Positions 37,180 to 49,146 are shown, counted from the stretch's first letter. The stretch: 64,000 bases of DNA from Delphinus delphis (GCF_949987515.2 NC_082689.1:10469501-10533500); one strand, 5' to 3'. Translations and numbers: made by a program. Notes: a model not told the origin generated them from the sequence alone.

Positions 37180-37719
37180 TTGCTTGCTTACTTTATTTTA
37201 TCATGGTAAGAACACTTACCATAAGCTCTACCCTCCTAACCAAATTTCAAGTGTACCATATAATACTGTTGACTCCAGGGCCAACGGTATAGAGTAGATC
37301 TCTAGTCTTATTAGTCTTTCACAATTGAGAATTTATGCCCATTAATTAGTAACTACCATGTCCCCTTCCCCCCAGGCACCCCTCATTGAGCACCCCCAGT
37401 TAATAATTTACAAAGCTTTGATCCTTTGACAAACTGATTCAAAGAATATCACACTCAAATGGGGATTAATCCACAGGTACCCTAAGCTCAAATGCTAAAA
37501 ATACACAGAGACAAAATTTTAGTCTTCTTTCCTACCACATCTAATTATGTATATCTGTCTGTCCATCTGTCCTATTATATGTGTGTGCATATATGTAAAC
37601 ATATCGATATTATATACATAATCAATATCTATTGATATCTATCTATCTACCTGTATATCATCTATCTGTCTATCATCTGCTGCTTTATATCTTCTGGTTA
37701 AGGGCAATAGAATTCACCC
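37180..37719. repeat. Unassigned, with TATC/TCTA-rich stretch near 37550-37680
   Basis: Imperfect TCTA/TATC and CTGT units lie at about 37550-37680. The remainder is not recognised. Confidence 0.5.
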
Positions 37720-38052
37720 AGTTATGGAAGCCTAGAAATCTGTGGTTATTTTCCTCTGTGTCCTTTCTCTCATTCCCATGCCAAGATTATCACCATGGTC
37801 TGTGTATCTTTATTCACTCCTATATGTACCAAAACCTTATCCTCTATTATATACCCCTCAAAAACAGATCAAATTCACATCCTAATCATCTCTGATTTAG
37901 ACTCTTGGAAAAAGCCTTCACATTAACCTCTTTGCTTACTACCCTTACAGTATCCTTCACACAATCTGCCACTACAACAATCTTTCATAACCCAAAGTTT
38001 TCTTATCTTAGCCCCCTGTTTAAATTTTTTAGAACATTGCAAATATATAGGG

Positions 38053-38217
38053 CAGTGGTTCTTAAAATATAGTCCTGGACCAGCAGCCTCAGTATCCCTT
38101 TGGAATGCAACTTCTTAGGCCCTAACCCAGATCTGCTATGAATCTGTATACAGGGACCCAACAATCTGTGGTTCAACAGGTTCTCCAGATGATTCTGATG
38201 TACACTGGTTTAGAACC
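38053..38217 (-). mobile_element. MER5A-like hAT DNA transposon
   Basis: It starts CAGTGGTTCTTAAA and ends in GGTTTAGAACC, the hAT-Charlie terminal repeats. The inner 'ctggaccagcagcctcagta' matches MER5A on the minus strand. Confidence 0.82.
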
Positions 38218-38393
38218 TAAAATAGCTCCCTAGACAACTTCACCAAATTGTTTTTTCAGTCTCCTTTGATGCCATGCCAACTTTCTTTTACTCCATTCAT
38301 CTCCTCACCTTGAGTCCCGTCTGTTTGCTATTTCTCCAGTGATACTTCTCTATGTTTTTACATGCTATTTCCTTGCTGAGGATGACTTTTCCT

Positions 38394-38431
38394 TATTGGT
38401 CATGACCAATAGGATGACCTATTGGTCATCT
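38394..38431. repeat. Palindrome cluster with ATTGGTCAT units
   Basis: TATTGGTCATGACCAATA (38394-38411) is a perfect 18-bp palindrome. It is followed by GATGACC-TATT-GGTCATC (38414-38431), a second inverted repeat with the same unit. Confidence 0.9.
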
Positions 38432-38500
38432 GCTACTATCCTTTCAGATCAAATATAAGTAGCATCTTCTCTAATTGTGCTGGCCTGGAAGGGGGCGATG

Positions 38501-39376
38501 AGGTCAGCAAAATCTTTCCTCTTGCCCTTCTAATGCGGTCCTTCTTGGTCCCTGTGGTCCAGTGGGGTACTTCAGTTTCACCCCCAGGTTTGGGGATTTT
38601 CACATGGTGTCTTATCTATGGAGAGTTGCAAGTTGGTCTTCTTATGAAGGAGACTGAAGTTGGGAACGACCTCTGTTGCTACCTTGGTGATATCAGTTTG
38701 AGTCTCTTGCCCAGGACTTTACATCAGAAGCCAGTGAAGTAAACACATAAATCTGGGGAAGTAGCAGCTGTGGCAACATTTGTAGCTCAGGGTCATTGTG
38801 GCAATGGTGCTTGTGGGAGAAGCCATGCCAGGTGCCTGTAGCCCAGTGATGCTCAAGGTGGTGGCAATGGAGACCCCACGGGCTGGTTCTGTAGAGTGAA
38901 TGAGGCTGTGCTTTGTCTGCCTGCTCTTCCTTTGTTCTTGCTCATTTTCTAAGCTTTTGCTCCTCCAGCCCACCCAGGGATTCTAAGTTTTCATACATCC
39001 TTTAATATCTTCAGTTGACCACTTATTTCCTGTTACTTGCAAATAAGAACACTGGCCAGTATGTTGTCTACTCAGTCTTTTAAGATATATACTGTTAGTT
39101 TGTTCCATTATTATTATGGTTTATCTACTTACTTTTTAAACTTTTAAAGTTTGTTTGGAAATCAGAAATAAGGGAGGAAATCCAGCTGCTTTTTTTTTTT
39201 TTAACTCTAAATAGCTAGATGTTGCCTCAGTTCCCCTTACTAAACATTTTATTTTCCCCCGCTAATTTTAAGTGCAAATTTAAATGTATATAAAATCCCA
39301 GGTGTACTTTTACACTTAATTCAGTTTCGTTCATTGCTCAGTGTATTCTTGTAAAAATATCTAAATTCTCTCTCTC
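38501..39376. other. Unassigned sequence
   Basis: No gene is recognised. The frames at 38422-38973 have no domain. Confidence 0.4.
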
Positions 39377-39383
39377 ACTCTCT

Positions 39384-39426
<43 letters not shown>

Positions 39427-39430
39427 GCAC
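39377..39430. repeat. (AC)n microsatellite
   Basis: About 20 AC units followed by two ACGC units, after a CT-rich stretch. Confidence 0.9.
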
Positions 39431-39499
39431 AGACTTTTTAGAATTATTCAGTTATTCTTATCAGCTTAATTTTCAAGATAGAACTCAACATCATGTTGC

Positions 39500-39700
39500 T
39501 AAATCCCTTACGAATTCACGTAGCTATTTGTATTAAATTGCATTCTCTTCATAGATTAAAATCATGAGGATTTGAAGAACTGACATCTTTATAAATGTTG
39601 AGTCTTCCTATTTAAGAGCAAGGTAAGCGTTATTATATTCTTCTATATAAAAACAAGGTAAGTCTTTTCGTATTCTTCTGTAAAGAACATTCTTCTCCAT
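39500..39700 (-). repeat. Old L1 fragment with a small tandem duplication
   Basis: 'gaactgacatctttataaat' and 'gttgagtcttcctatttaag' are antisense L1 ORF2 text. An imperfect 33-bp duplication (39614-39685) repeats 'caaggtaag' and 'tattcttct'. Confidence 0.6.
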
Positions 39701-40761
39701 TTCCCTCTCTACCCTCCTTCTTTCTGATTATAACAATGCATTCATGGTTTTTTTTTTTAACTTATGTGTGTTGTAATCCATCATCGTCATTCTGTTTGAT
39801 GCTCATATATTCCCCCGTTTGGCCAATGGGAGCCCCTGCAAGCCAGTTCCTATGTCCTTTTGACATGGTTCCATTAATCTTTAAACACTGATCCCATTAA
39901 TCCTTCAGGCTGCATTCCTACTGTGGGTGGGAAGTTGAATTATGTATGATTAAATTACAGAATGGGATACAATGAAATTGGCTTCTCACGTCACTTTACC
40001 ATACTGCATCTAATTCCCCGTGCATGTTCCCCAAGACTGTTTTATTCTATTCTTCCAGAATAGCATCAGCATATTGCAGGCTTGAGAATACTTCTGTTCT
40101 TACTATGATTCACTAGATCTAAACATTCAACAATGACACGAACTGTTCATTTTAAAGACCATTGTGACTTTAAAGCCTCACTTGCCTGAAATTTCTCCTG
40201 ATTTGGGGACAAACTGTATTATGTTCTTTGGATTCTCTGAGAGGTTTCAGCTTTGATAAATTGAAAGATGTAACTTATACTTGTATATAGTGTAGAGATC
40301 TCTTTTACAAAGACCGACACTTGGTTACATAGAATTTGACCTTAAATATTGACCCCCGAAAATCTTTGAAGTGACTATTATTTTTAATTCATTTAAAAAT
40401 TAGTTAAATTAATATATGCCATAGTTTAAAATGTATTCCTACAGAAAAACTTTTAATCAAAAGCAACTATTCCCTGTCCCATCCTTTCCCACCCTCATCC
40501 TGTCCCCAGAGGAAATTAATTGAGTCTGTTTCTAATAATTGAGAAAGTTACTCCAATCTCTCTAAACATGTGTTTAATACCACTTTTTTATTCATCAATT
40601 TCAGATACTCTCTCTTGCCTTTTTGCTTTGATAGAAGAGGATGAAGTGAATGTAAAGCATTTTCTCCTTTCCTTCCTTTCCCCCATATAGGGATATAAAT
40701 ATTCCCAGGTTCTCTATTGGATAAATGTATAACTTTAACCTATACCATTCTATTAATTTGC
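39701..40761. other. Mostly unassigned; possible old L1M block at 40380-40620
   Basis: The pyrimidine-rich 'tgtcccatcctttcccaccc' resembles old L1 3' sequence in antisense. The rest is not recognised. Confidence 0.35.
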
Positions 40762-41170
40762 TATGGCTGCCATAATAAGGTACAACAAATTGGATGACTA
40801 AAGCAACAGAATTTTATTTTCTCAGAGTTCTGGAGGCTAAAAATCCAAAAGCAAGGTGTCAGCAGGGTTGGTTCCTTCTGGGGGCTGTGAGGGAAGAATC
40901 TGTCCCAGGCATATTCCTTTGGCTTGTAAATGGCCCTCTTCTCCCTGTGCCTTTTCTCATAATCTTCCCTCTGTGCATATCTGTCTCTCTGTCCAAATTT
41001 CCCCTTTTTATAAAGGCACTGGTCATTTTGGATTAGGACCCATCCTAATGGCATCATTTAATTTGATTACCTCTGTAAAGACCTTATCTCCAAATAAGGT
41101 CACATTCACAGGTACTGGGGGTTAGGACTCCAACACATCTTTTTTCGGGGACACAGCTCATCCCATAACA
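40762..41170 (-). repeat. MaLR (MLT1-like) solo LTR
   Basis: 'tgctatggctgccataataa', 'ggaggctaaaaatccaaaag', 'aaggtcacattcacaggtac' and 'gggggttaggactccaacac' are antisense MaLR LTR landmarks. It is better preserved than the copy at 23.7 kb. Confidence 0.85.
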
Positions 41171-41574
41171 ATGATTGTATCTTTATTCTCATTTCCATCA
41201 ATATTAGAAATTCCCTTTGGACACTTCACTTTGTAAGATGACACTGTTAACATCCTGGGCCTTAAGTTCTTCTAAACCCTCCATCTCTCATAATCTGTCT
41301 TCTCTTTTATATCGACGGGGTGACCAAGTTTATATCCTGTTCTATAAACATATTTAAGCCTTTCATGTTATGTCTGTAGCTTCACTCCAAAATTTGAAAT
41401 TCCATAAATAGTATTTTTATTATTATGATCATATAAATGTTATCCACTGTAGAACGAGGTGATATAGTAGGTTTACATTTCCCTTTTGTTTTTCCTGGTT
41501 TTCATAATTGATTTTGTATTACCTGCCCTTACCGCATTCTGGTGTATTCTAGAGGTCTTTCAGTATAACATCAT

Positions 41575-41815
41575 AATGAGTATACCAGGATCAGGGTACC
41601 TGAGTTAAAATCCCAGCTTTAGCAAATACTAGCTATGTGTCCTTAGGCTATATTTAAATCTTTCATTTCTCAATTTATTCATTTGTAAAATGAGTATAAT
41701 GATGATAATACTAACTGACTTTATAAGATTAAATGTGTTACTACTTACATAACTGTTAGAGCTGTACCTGAAACACACTACACTCTTAACATGCTTTAGC
41801 TGGTATTATTATTGT
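41575..41815 (+). repeat. MIR SINE
   Basis: 'agttaaaatcccagctttag', 'actagctatgtgtccttagg' and 'atttgtaaaatgagtataat' match MIR in order. Confidence 0.75.
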
Positions 41816-41849
41816 AACTTTCCAAAGAAAGTATCAAATTTCTAAAATT

Positions 41850-42275
41850 GCCCTATTCTGGACTGAGTTGTGTCCTCCAAAATTTATATGTTGAAGCTCT
41901 AACCCCAAGGTGACTGTGTTTGGAGATAGGGTCTATAAAGAGGAAATAGAGATTAAATTATGTCTTAAGGGTGGGGCTGTAATCTATACGACTTTTTCTT
42001 CTTCTTATAAGAGGAAGAGGTACCAGAGATCTCCCTCTCTCTCTCCACACACACACACACACAAACACACACACAGAAAAGGCCATGTGAAGACTCAATA
42101 AGAAGGCGGCTGTCTTCAAGCCAGAAGGCACATCCTCACCAGAAACTGAGTTTGCTGGCGGCTTGATCATGGACACCTAGCCACCAAAAGCATGGAAAAA
42201 TGAACTTCTGTTGTTTAAGCAACCAAGACAGTGGTGTTTTGTTATGGCAGCCCTAGGTGAGCAAGACACTGTCTT
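41850..42275 (+). repeat. MaLR (MLT1-like) LTR, opposite orientation
   Basis: 'actgagttgtgtcctccaaa', 'atatgttgaagctctaaccc' and 'tatggcagccctaggtgagc' are plus-strand MLT1 landmarks. A (CA)n array lies inside at 42044-42075. Confidence 0.82.
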
Positions 42276-43861
42276 TCCCTAGATTTCTGCCCATGGGAAG
42301 CCTCCAACGCCCAGCTCCACGCTGAGCACAGTGCCCTCCCTGCCTGTGGCACAAAGGACAAGGTGAAATTTCCTGTCTCTGCTCTCCTGCATTGCAGCTA
42401 TCACTTCCCAGACTCCACCTTCCTTATTTTGGTTTCCTCTCTAATTTTGCAGACATACATCCTGATAGAGCTTCCTGAAAAAGGGTGTTCTCAGGATAAA
42501 TTTTCTGAGTCATTGCATGCTGGATATATCTCTACTTTTCCTTCATGCTTTATTCATACTTTGGATAATTAAAGAATTCAAGATTGAAATTACTTTTCCT
42601 TTAGAAAATTTTCTCATATATTATTGATAAAATATCTGTTTCCCTTTACTTGATGGGAAATCTTTTTGTTCATTTATTTGCTTGTTTGTTTTATAATCTG
42701 GAAACTTTTAGACTCTTTTGTTGTTCCTATCTCCCAATAATGTATCTAACATTTCTGTATTTTTCATTTTTTTAGCCATTTAATATGTTCTATTAATCTA
42801 AAAGTACATAATTCATAGGAGCCAACTTACAGGGGCTCCTAGAGTCAAATTAGTGACAACTTGAATATCTAAGGTAAAAATGATAATAATGGATAACCAT
42901 GCATTGACTAAAAATTAATAAAGATCCATGAGTCCTTAGTGATATTCTTCTTAGTGAAGAGAGAGAGAAAGGCAGAACCAGACAATAAATGTAAAAGGAA
43001 TGATAATATTTGAAAATATCATTTTGCTATTTTCTATATAATAATTGATTCAGACAAGGATTGTTAATGGAGGCTAAAACTATTGCTTGGATGTAAAGTG
43101 GTTGTGAAAGAGGATATTTACAGTCTTAAAGTACCACTGCATAGATTATTTCTTAATTACATTACATCAGGGAAGATACATCTTCCCAATAGATATATCC
43201 AGTATTCACCACCTTAATTAAATAATCAAACTTAGCATCACCATTATTGCAGACAATGTTTTGTATTTCCAAAACATCTTTATTATTGTCTGATTTTTCT
43301 TTTTCCTTGACACTGTTTTGTTTCATTCTTTATTTTTATAAACGCAGTGTCTTCTCAAATCTCTCTGAGAATACTAATTCGTGTAATTTTAAACTTTTCT
43401 TTTCTTCATGAATCATCTTTATTTCCTCCAAGGATATGCTTTATCCATGATAATGGTCTTTTTCTTGCCTCTCTCACAGGTTTTACTCAAATGACTGGTA
43501 TCTCTTGGTATCCAAGAACGGGGCAATAGCTAACCATGAGCATTGTCACCCACGTGGGGCTTCTTAACCCAGTGAGCTTAGGCTGTGTAAGTACTGGAAG
43601 GTGAGGTTAGTGGCTTCATAGACTTTGAGTTCCCTAGTATCTCTGGGTCCAAGCTTTTCCCAGGTTCTGCAAGGCAGGTTCCTTTCCAACCTGGCTGCAG
43701 TGCTGTAGGTTGTGGTTTCACCTAAACTGTTCCAGTCAACACTCCTCCAGCAACCGCCCACCTTGCAGACATTTTTGAGTCTTTTTATCCTCAGATGGCC
43801 TCTCTCTAGAGCTTTTTATTGTTGTGGTTTTATAGCTTTTTTCCTCTTCTGTTATTTTTCA
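42276..43861. other. Unassigned sequence
   Basis: I see no gene or named repeat. Confidence 0.4.
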
Positions 43862-44225
43862 GTCAGCTTTTGCTGCTATAACCACCAACCACATTAACTC
43901 AGTGGCTTGCAACGTAGATATTTTCCCACTTGTGTTGTATAAGGGTTCTGGGTCAGCCACTGTTTCTTTTTGATGATGCTGGCTTGGATGGGCTCCCCAT
44001 GTCTTCTCATCGTGGCACGCAGGGTGAAGGAACAGCTCGTATCTGGAGCACGTTGTTCTTATAAGCAGAGAACAGGAACACAAGAGAGAGAGATTGTCAA
44101 GCCACGCAGGCGCACTTAAAGTCTCTGCTTGGAATGTGGCTTTAAAACTTCCACCCCTGTTCCATTGGCCAAAGAAAATCACATGGGCAAGCCCAAAGTC
44201 AACAGGATAGTTAAATATATGTCAT
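43862..44225 (-). repeat. Old MLT1-like LTR or related repeat
   Basis: 'cagcttttgctgctataacc', 'cattggccaaagaaaatcac' and 'gcccaaagtcaacaggatag' match a common LTR-like mammalian repeat in antisense. I cannot name the subfamily. Confidence 0.55.
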
Positions 44226-44433
44226 CTAGAGCGAAGCATGGCCACAATGGGGCAGGGATAAGTAATTGTGAATAATCAGCCTTTTACTACCAATTTAGCG
44301 GATCATGGGAGTGAAGTAGGCAAAAAGAGTACTCAGTCTATGATTCATATGAAATTGGTCATGATCAAGAGGGTCCTTTGAGGAGCTTTTAAATTTTCTT
44401 TGAAAGAGATATTTCTTCAAAAAAACATGGAAA

Positions 44434-44654
44434 GGGCTTCCCTGGTGGCGCAGTGGTTGAGAGTCCGCCTGCCGTTGCAGGGGACACGGGTTCATGCCCC
44501 GGCCCGGGAGGTTCCCACATGCTGTGGAACAGCTAGGCCCGTGAGCCATGACTGCTAAGCCTGCGCATCCGGAGCCTGTGCTCCGCAACAGGAAAGGCCA
44601 CAGCAGTGAGAGGCCCACGTACCGCAAAAAACAAAAACAAAAAACAACAACAAC
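44434..44654 (+). mobile_element. CHR-type SINE
   Basis: Full plus-strand young-type copy with an A/C-rich tail. AAAAACATGGAAA (44421-44433) and AAGAACATGGGGAAA (about 44657-44671) form an imperfect target-site duplication. Confidence 0.93.
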
Positions 44655-46071
44655 AAAAGAACATGGGGAAATTTCAGTAGTGGGAAACTATACCACTTGA
44701 AATTTATATAAAGCATGTATGCATGCCCACATTTATAAAACCACTCCACTTTTCATCACCATTGGAATTACAGTGGGAAACACTCAAAAGATCTGGGGAA
44801 TATGGAGACGTATGTCTATTTTCAGAATACACAGTGATCAGTTAAAAATGATTCAAAATCAGAACCTACCCCACTAGCAATAATTTCGCATCTTTTGTTT
44901 ATGTTGTATGAAACTTAAATATTAAACAAAGTTGACAGTTTGGCAGGGAAGCAAAGCTTCATTCTGCATCTGGTTTCTCTGAACAAAAGTATGTAAAGGA
45001 AAAGGAATGTGATTATTTTTGCTCCATTATTCTTGGAAAGATAATATCAAATAAATGTTTGAGAGTTTAAAATGATTTTTCCCAGCTTGAGGATATATTT
45101 GTTCCTTTTAATTTCTTGCCTGCTTTTATTAAGTGAAATTTATTTATTGTATTTTAATGAGTTTACCATTTTCGGAATGTTTTTATATTATGTACACAGA
45201 TTATCTGACTTTGTGATAAGTCTCTGAGAAAAAGTATGTTCTTACCAATGCCAACTGCAAAATTCAAAGAAATCATGAAATTCACAAACCAAAACTTTAC
45301 ACCTTCTCTAATTCCTGCTCTGAAAGAAAATGTGTATTTTTAAACTCTTTATTAATGTATATTTGGGATGCAAAAAAATACTTTTATGTAATAGCAGTAA
45401 GAAATTTAAATGTAGAGCTACCCCAGGTTTGCTTATTCCTGATACTATTTTCTCTTGGGAAAGAATGGTAAATTAGTTGTAAATATCCTAAGATAATACT
45501 GAAAGCAAATATTATTAGCCCTTTAGCTTTGGAAGTCTTTGTTGATAGGGCTAAAATTGACATTCCTAGCATTTAAAACCCAGTAGATTTTTCAGTAGGT
45601 TTGGAGAAAGGGCTGAATAAACATATGAACTTCTAGCATGAGAGAGAGAGAATATGAAATTTGGAAAAACCAAGCTCCAATTTAGAAATTTGTAAAGTCC
45701 AGAGATCACTTCATTCACTAAATCCCCTGGGGAAGTAGCTATGGGTTATTTGATAACAGCAGAAACAACTCACAGTTTGCAAATCGTTGGGTCAAATCGC
45801 AAGTTCTGTAAACTTTGAGTTTTCCCTGGAAATGATTGAGGGACTGGAAACTCAGTAGAAATGAGCACCAGAACTTTCTGTTCATAAACACGAAAGTGGG
45901 GAGAAGAGTTAGGGGTGATTATGTTTGTGCAGGGGCACCAGGTCCTGGTCTTCATCCTGATCTGTCTGGCCAAGTGAGTGACTTTCACACTTCTCTTTCA
46001 ACTCTTCTGTCAAATATAACCATTATTGGTCTTTTAAATGATCATAATAGTATTTTCAAATGTCCTACATG
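44655..46071. other. Unassigned AT-rich sequence
   Basis: I recognise no gene or named repeat. Confidence 0.4.
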
Positions 46072-46084
46072 CTATATAACTTAA

Positions 46085-46284
46085 GTTTTTTTTGCGGTAC
46101 GCGGGCCTCTCACTGTTGTGGCCTCTCCCATTGCGGAGCACAGGCTCCGGACGCACAGGCTCAACGGCCATGGCTCACGGGCCCAGCTGCTCCGCGGCAT
46201 GTGGGATCTTCTCGGACCAGGGCACGAACCCGTGTCCCCTGCATCGGCAGGCGGACTCTCAACCACTGCGCCACCAGGGAAGCC
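46085..46284 (-). mobile_element. CHR-type SINE
   Basis: Full minus-strand young-type copy. CTATATAACTTAA (46072-46084) and CTATGTAACGTAA (46285-46297) form a 13-bp target-site duplication with two mismatches. Confidence 0.95.
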
Positions 46285-46299
46285 CTATGTAACGTAATT

Positions 46300-46930
46300 T
46301 TTCATTGCAAATTTGAGTTTTATTTTATAGGAAAATCACAAAGATATGTGGACTCTAGTTTTACCTAGTTCATGGGAGTACCTAGTGTATGTCATTCCAC
46401 ACCTCCCATTGATATCCCTAGTATGTATTTCTTGATGTAGAATGTGCACATGGTTGCAAGCTTAGTCTGTCACAGGTATTTAAGCCAAGCTGGGTTACAA
46501 CAGGGCTATCATCACATTTTCTCATACACACATCCACTATTCCCCTCAAATGAGAAGATACATATATATTTGAAGTAACCACCATCGAGGAGATAACACT
46601 TTCTCAATTTTTACATTTTCCATCAGCTTATAGGGACAGGGAAACACATTTGAGTTGGTTGTCGACATCTGGTAATTTGTATGGTCTTGAAACAATCACG
46701 TTAGCCTCGCAGTAGAGTAATTGAATGCAGACAGCAGCCTCTCACTGCACAACTATGCATCCCCCAGTAAAGTTTGGTTTGCAGAAGGGGATTCTGGCAG
46801 CTTCTGTCCAGGATGAAGTGCTTCAGCCGGACTTGTCTGGGTGCTTTGGTGAGTGTGACCTCAAAAACAGGACGGCTGCTTTGAAGGCTAAGGATGTGGG
46901 CAAGAAGGTAGAGCTACTGTACTTAAGAAG
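46300..46930. other. Unassigned sequence
   Basis: No gene is recognised. The frame at 46725-46976 runs into the L1 3' end and is not credible. Confidence 0.4.
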
Positions 46931-47190
46931 CATATGGACACATATACACACTCCCAAAGGTAAAATAGAGAGCTAGTGGGAAGCAGCCGCATAGCACAGG
47001 GAGATCAGCTCGGTGCTTTGTGACCACCTAGAGGGGTGGGATAGGGAGGGTGGGAGGGAGGTGCAAGAGTGAGGAGATATGGGGACATATGTATATGTAT
47101 AGCTGATGCACTTTGTTGTAAAGCAGAAACTAACACACCATTGTAAAGCAGTTATACTCCAATAAAGGTGTTAAAAAAACAAAACAAAAC
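46931..47190 (+). mobile_element. L1 3' end insertion
   Basis: The block contains 'agggagatcagctcggtgct', 'gaccacctagaggggtggga' and 'ccaataaaggtgttaaaaaa', which is a young L1 3' UTR with its tail. GAAGCATATGGACA before and GAAGCACGGAACA after may be the target-site duplication, with differences. Confidence 0.88.
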
Positions 47191-47448
47191 GAAGCACGGA
47201 ACATGAAGTTCTTGTTGGAATGGAAGAAAACAGAAGAAGCTTCTGGGTGTGTTTTGTACCCTGCTGAGCCTACATGAGATCTAGCTTGCTCGTCCATTTC
47301 ATGGATCACATAGGATAAGGAAAGAGGCAGCAGGCCTATGCTTGTAACACATGTCCACATCCAAATGTCCAAACCTCAGGTTAGAGCTTCTTCAGGTGAC
47401 AAGTATTTGCTGAAGGCACACTATGTCCTAAAACAGTGCTATAGCCTC

Positions 47449-47498
47449 AAAAGGGCACTTTTGCCCTTTTGCCACATACACTATAGGGTATGTGGCAA
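47449..47498. repeat. Two adjacent perfect hairpins
   Basis: AAAAGGGCA pairs with TGCCCTTTT (47449-47457 and 47462-47470). TTGCCACATAC pairs with GTATGTGGCAA (47469-47479 and 47488-47498). The two hairpins share two bases. Confidence 0.92.
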
Positions 47499-47529
47499 AC
47501 AGAGCTCTCATACCCTAGTGGTAGAAATA

Positions 47530-48030
47530 TAATAAATGGTGTGTACAGTTTGGAATGATTACATATAGAAAGACAGAAAAGCGCACGTGTACAAAGGACC
47601 GGGTATTCCATTTTTAAGGGTTTAATCTAGAGCAATTATTGTACAAAAAGCTGAGGAAACACGAACAGGGATACTCAATTTTAGCGTCATTTATGCTATG
47701 TATGATCATTTAAGAAGTTTTAATGTCTACCACTAGGAAATGAAAAAAATAAGATATGGCATTACGAGGTTTGTAAGTAGCAATGTGGATAGATCTCAAA
47801 AACAAGATTCTGAGCTAGAAAGAAGTAAGATGCCTAAAACAATATTTACATAAGGAAAACTCAAACAAGTCAATACTGAATATTATACACAGATATATTT
47901 GTGTAAAAGGGTAAGAACTTATTGTAAAAATGACTCCCTCATTAATTCTTCTGGTTGTCTCTGGGGGTAAGAGGTTGAATAAGGTAAGAGTTAAAAGTGT
48001 AGATTATTTTTAATGGTATATTTATTCTAA
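47530..48030 (+). repeat. Possible old L1 3' fragment
   Basis: The pattern 'gtaagtagcaatgtggatag' and 'atttattctaaaaataa' with A-rich text resembles the 3' part of an old L1 on the plus strand. The match is weak. Confidence 0.4.
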
Positions 48031-48239
48031 AAATAATAGAACTTTAGTACCTGCTAATCCTGTGTCATAATTCTGTGATTATATTTATAGCAGGGTTTGC
48101 ACTTTTCTGTATTTTGTAAGCGTTCATTATCCCTGCCTTCACAGTGTTTACAATTTAGGTTGGGAACCATGTCTAATATACATAAAACACTTGGAGAATA
48201 ATCAAGTAGTAAACTCTGCATAGGATTTCTTCATACAAA

Positions 48240-48756
48240 AGCATTTCACAGAAGAAAGAGAGGGACCACCAAGAGTCCTCGAGATCCTTTCACAAGTTCA
48301 AAACAATTTCCATAATCACACTAAGATGGCATTTTCCATTTTTACTCTCATACCCTCGCAAGTGTACAGTGAAAATCTTCAGACGATATATGATGTGGGA
48401 TATGGCAACAAATTGAATGCAGAATCAGATAAGAGAATACAGCTGTCTTCTATGAAGCCAGACATTAAAGAGATTTGTGAAAATGTAAAACGCTGCCATT
48501 CTCAGTAAAGATGTTTTGATTTGGAAAATATAAGGGTTTTTTTCATAAAAATATGTTGTTTACATTCACATGTAATGGGTTTATTACTGTTATTTTAAGG
48601 AAATACATAAATATGTATTTTTAAATCTTCTTGTTTTTAATTTCTTAAACAATAAATGTAAATAACTATCTTCCGTGTAAACAAAAGCTCTTTGGATTCT
48701 CAATAGTTTTTAAGAGTGTTAAGTGATCCTGAGACCACAAGGTTTGAGAACTGCTT
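48240..48756 (+). pseudogene. hAT-Charlie transposon 3' end with transposase C-terminal remnant
   Basis: hAT transposases end in a dimerisation domain. The frame at 48326-48508 ends with residues typical of it, including the stretch LSSMKPDIKEIC (48443-48478). The 3' non-coding part follows, with 'aacaaaagctctttggattc', 'gatcctgagaccacaagg' and a closing 'tttgagaactgctt', the degraded hAT terminal repeat (the usual end is GAGAACCACTG). The catalytic region is absent, so this is a relic. It cannot act, and the small frame is probably a chance survivor rather than a domesticated gene. Confidence 0.75.
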
Positions 48757-48969
48757 GAGTTGGATTACAGTTGGAGGTGATTCTGAAGGAGGTGGAATTA
48801 AATTCATCAGTGGGAAGTAAGGAATGCATTTCAGATGGGGAGAATATTATAGACAAAACATTCTACTGACTAACCCAAGAATCACGTCAAATTAACTTAG
48901 AAAGCTAAGGTAAGGATAATATCAACAGATGGAAATTTGCACTTGAAGGAGAAGCCTAGAGCAAGCTTT

Positions 48970-49105
48970 TTTAGTAGTAATTATTCAGTAAGCGTTTGTT
49001 GTTCTGAAAGTTCTGTGGTAGGCACTGGGATACCTGTGAAGAAGTATGTCTCACTCTCTGTCCTACAAAAACTCATAGTTTAGTGCCTATTTAATTACAA
49101 AGAGC
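48970..49105 (-). repeat. L2 LINE 3' fragment
   Basis: 'attattcagtaagcgtttgt' and 'ggtaggcactgggatacctg' match antisense L2. Confidence 0.6.
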
Positions 49106-49119
49106 TATAATAGAGATAG

Positions 49120-49146
49120 CTTTCATTTCACATTGTGAAATGAAAG
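49120..49146. repeat. Perfect 12-bp hairpin
   Basis: CTTTCATTTCAC and GTGAAATGAAAG are exact inverted copies around a 3-base loop (ATT). Confidence 0.93.

Larger units (their letters stand above)
37720..38500 (+). repeat. Probable L2 LINE fragment, split by MER5A
   Basis: 'catgctatttccttgctgag' and 'atcctttcagatcaaatata' fit the L2 3' region on the plus strand, in order. A MER5A copy and a small palindrome cluster (38394-38430) interrupt it. Confidence 0.5.

Noticed and set aside
36802..37297. Frames of 135 and 154 codons rich in Phe, Ser and Leu
   Set aside because: They are translations of the CTTT/CCTT tract and would shift with any repeat-length change.
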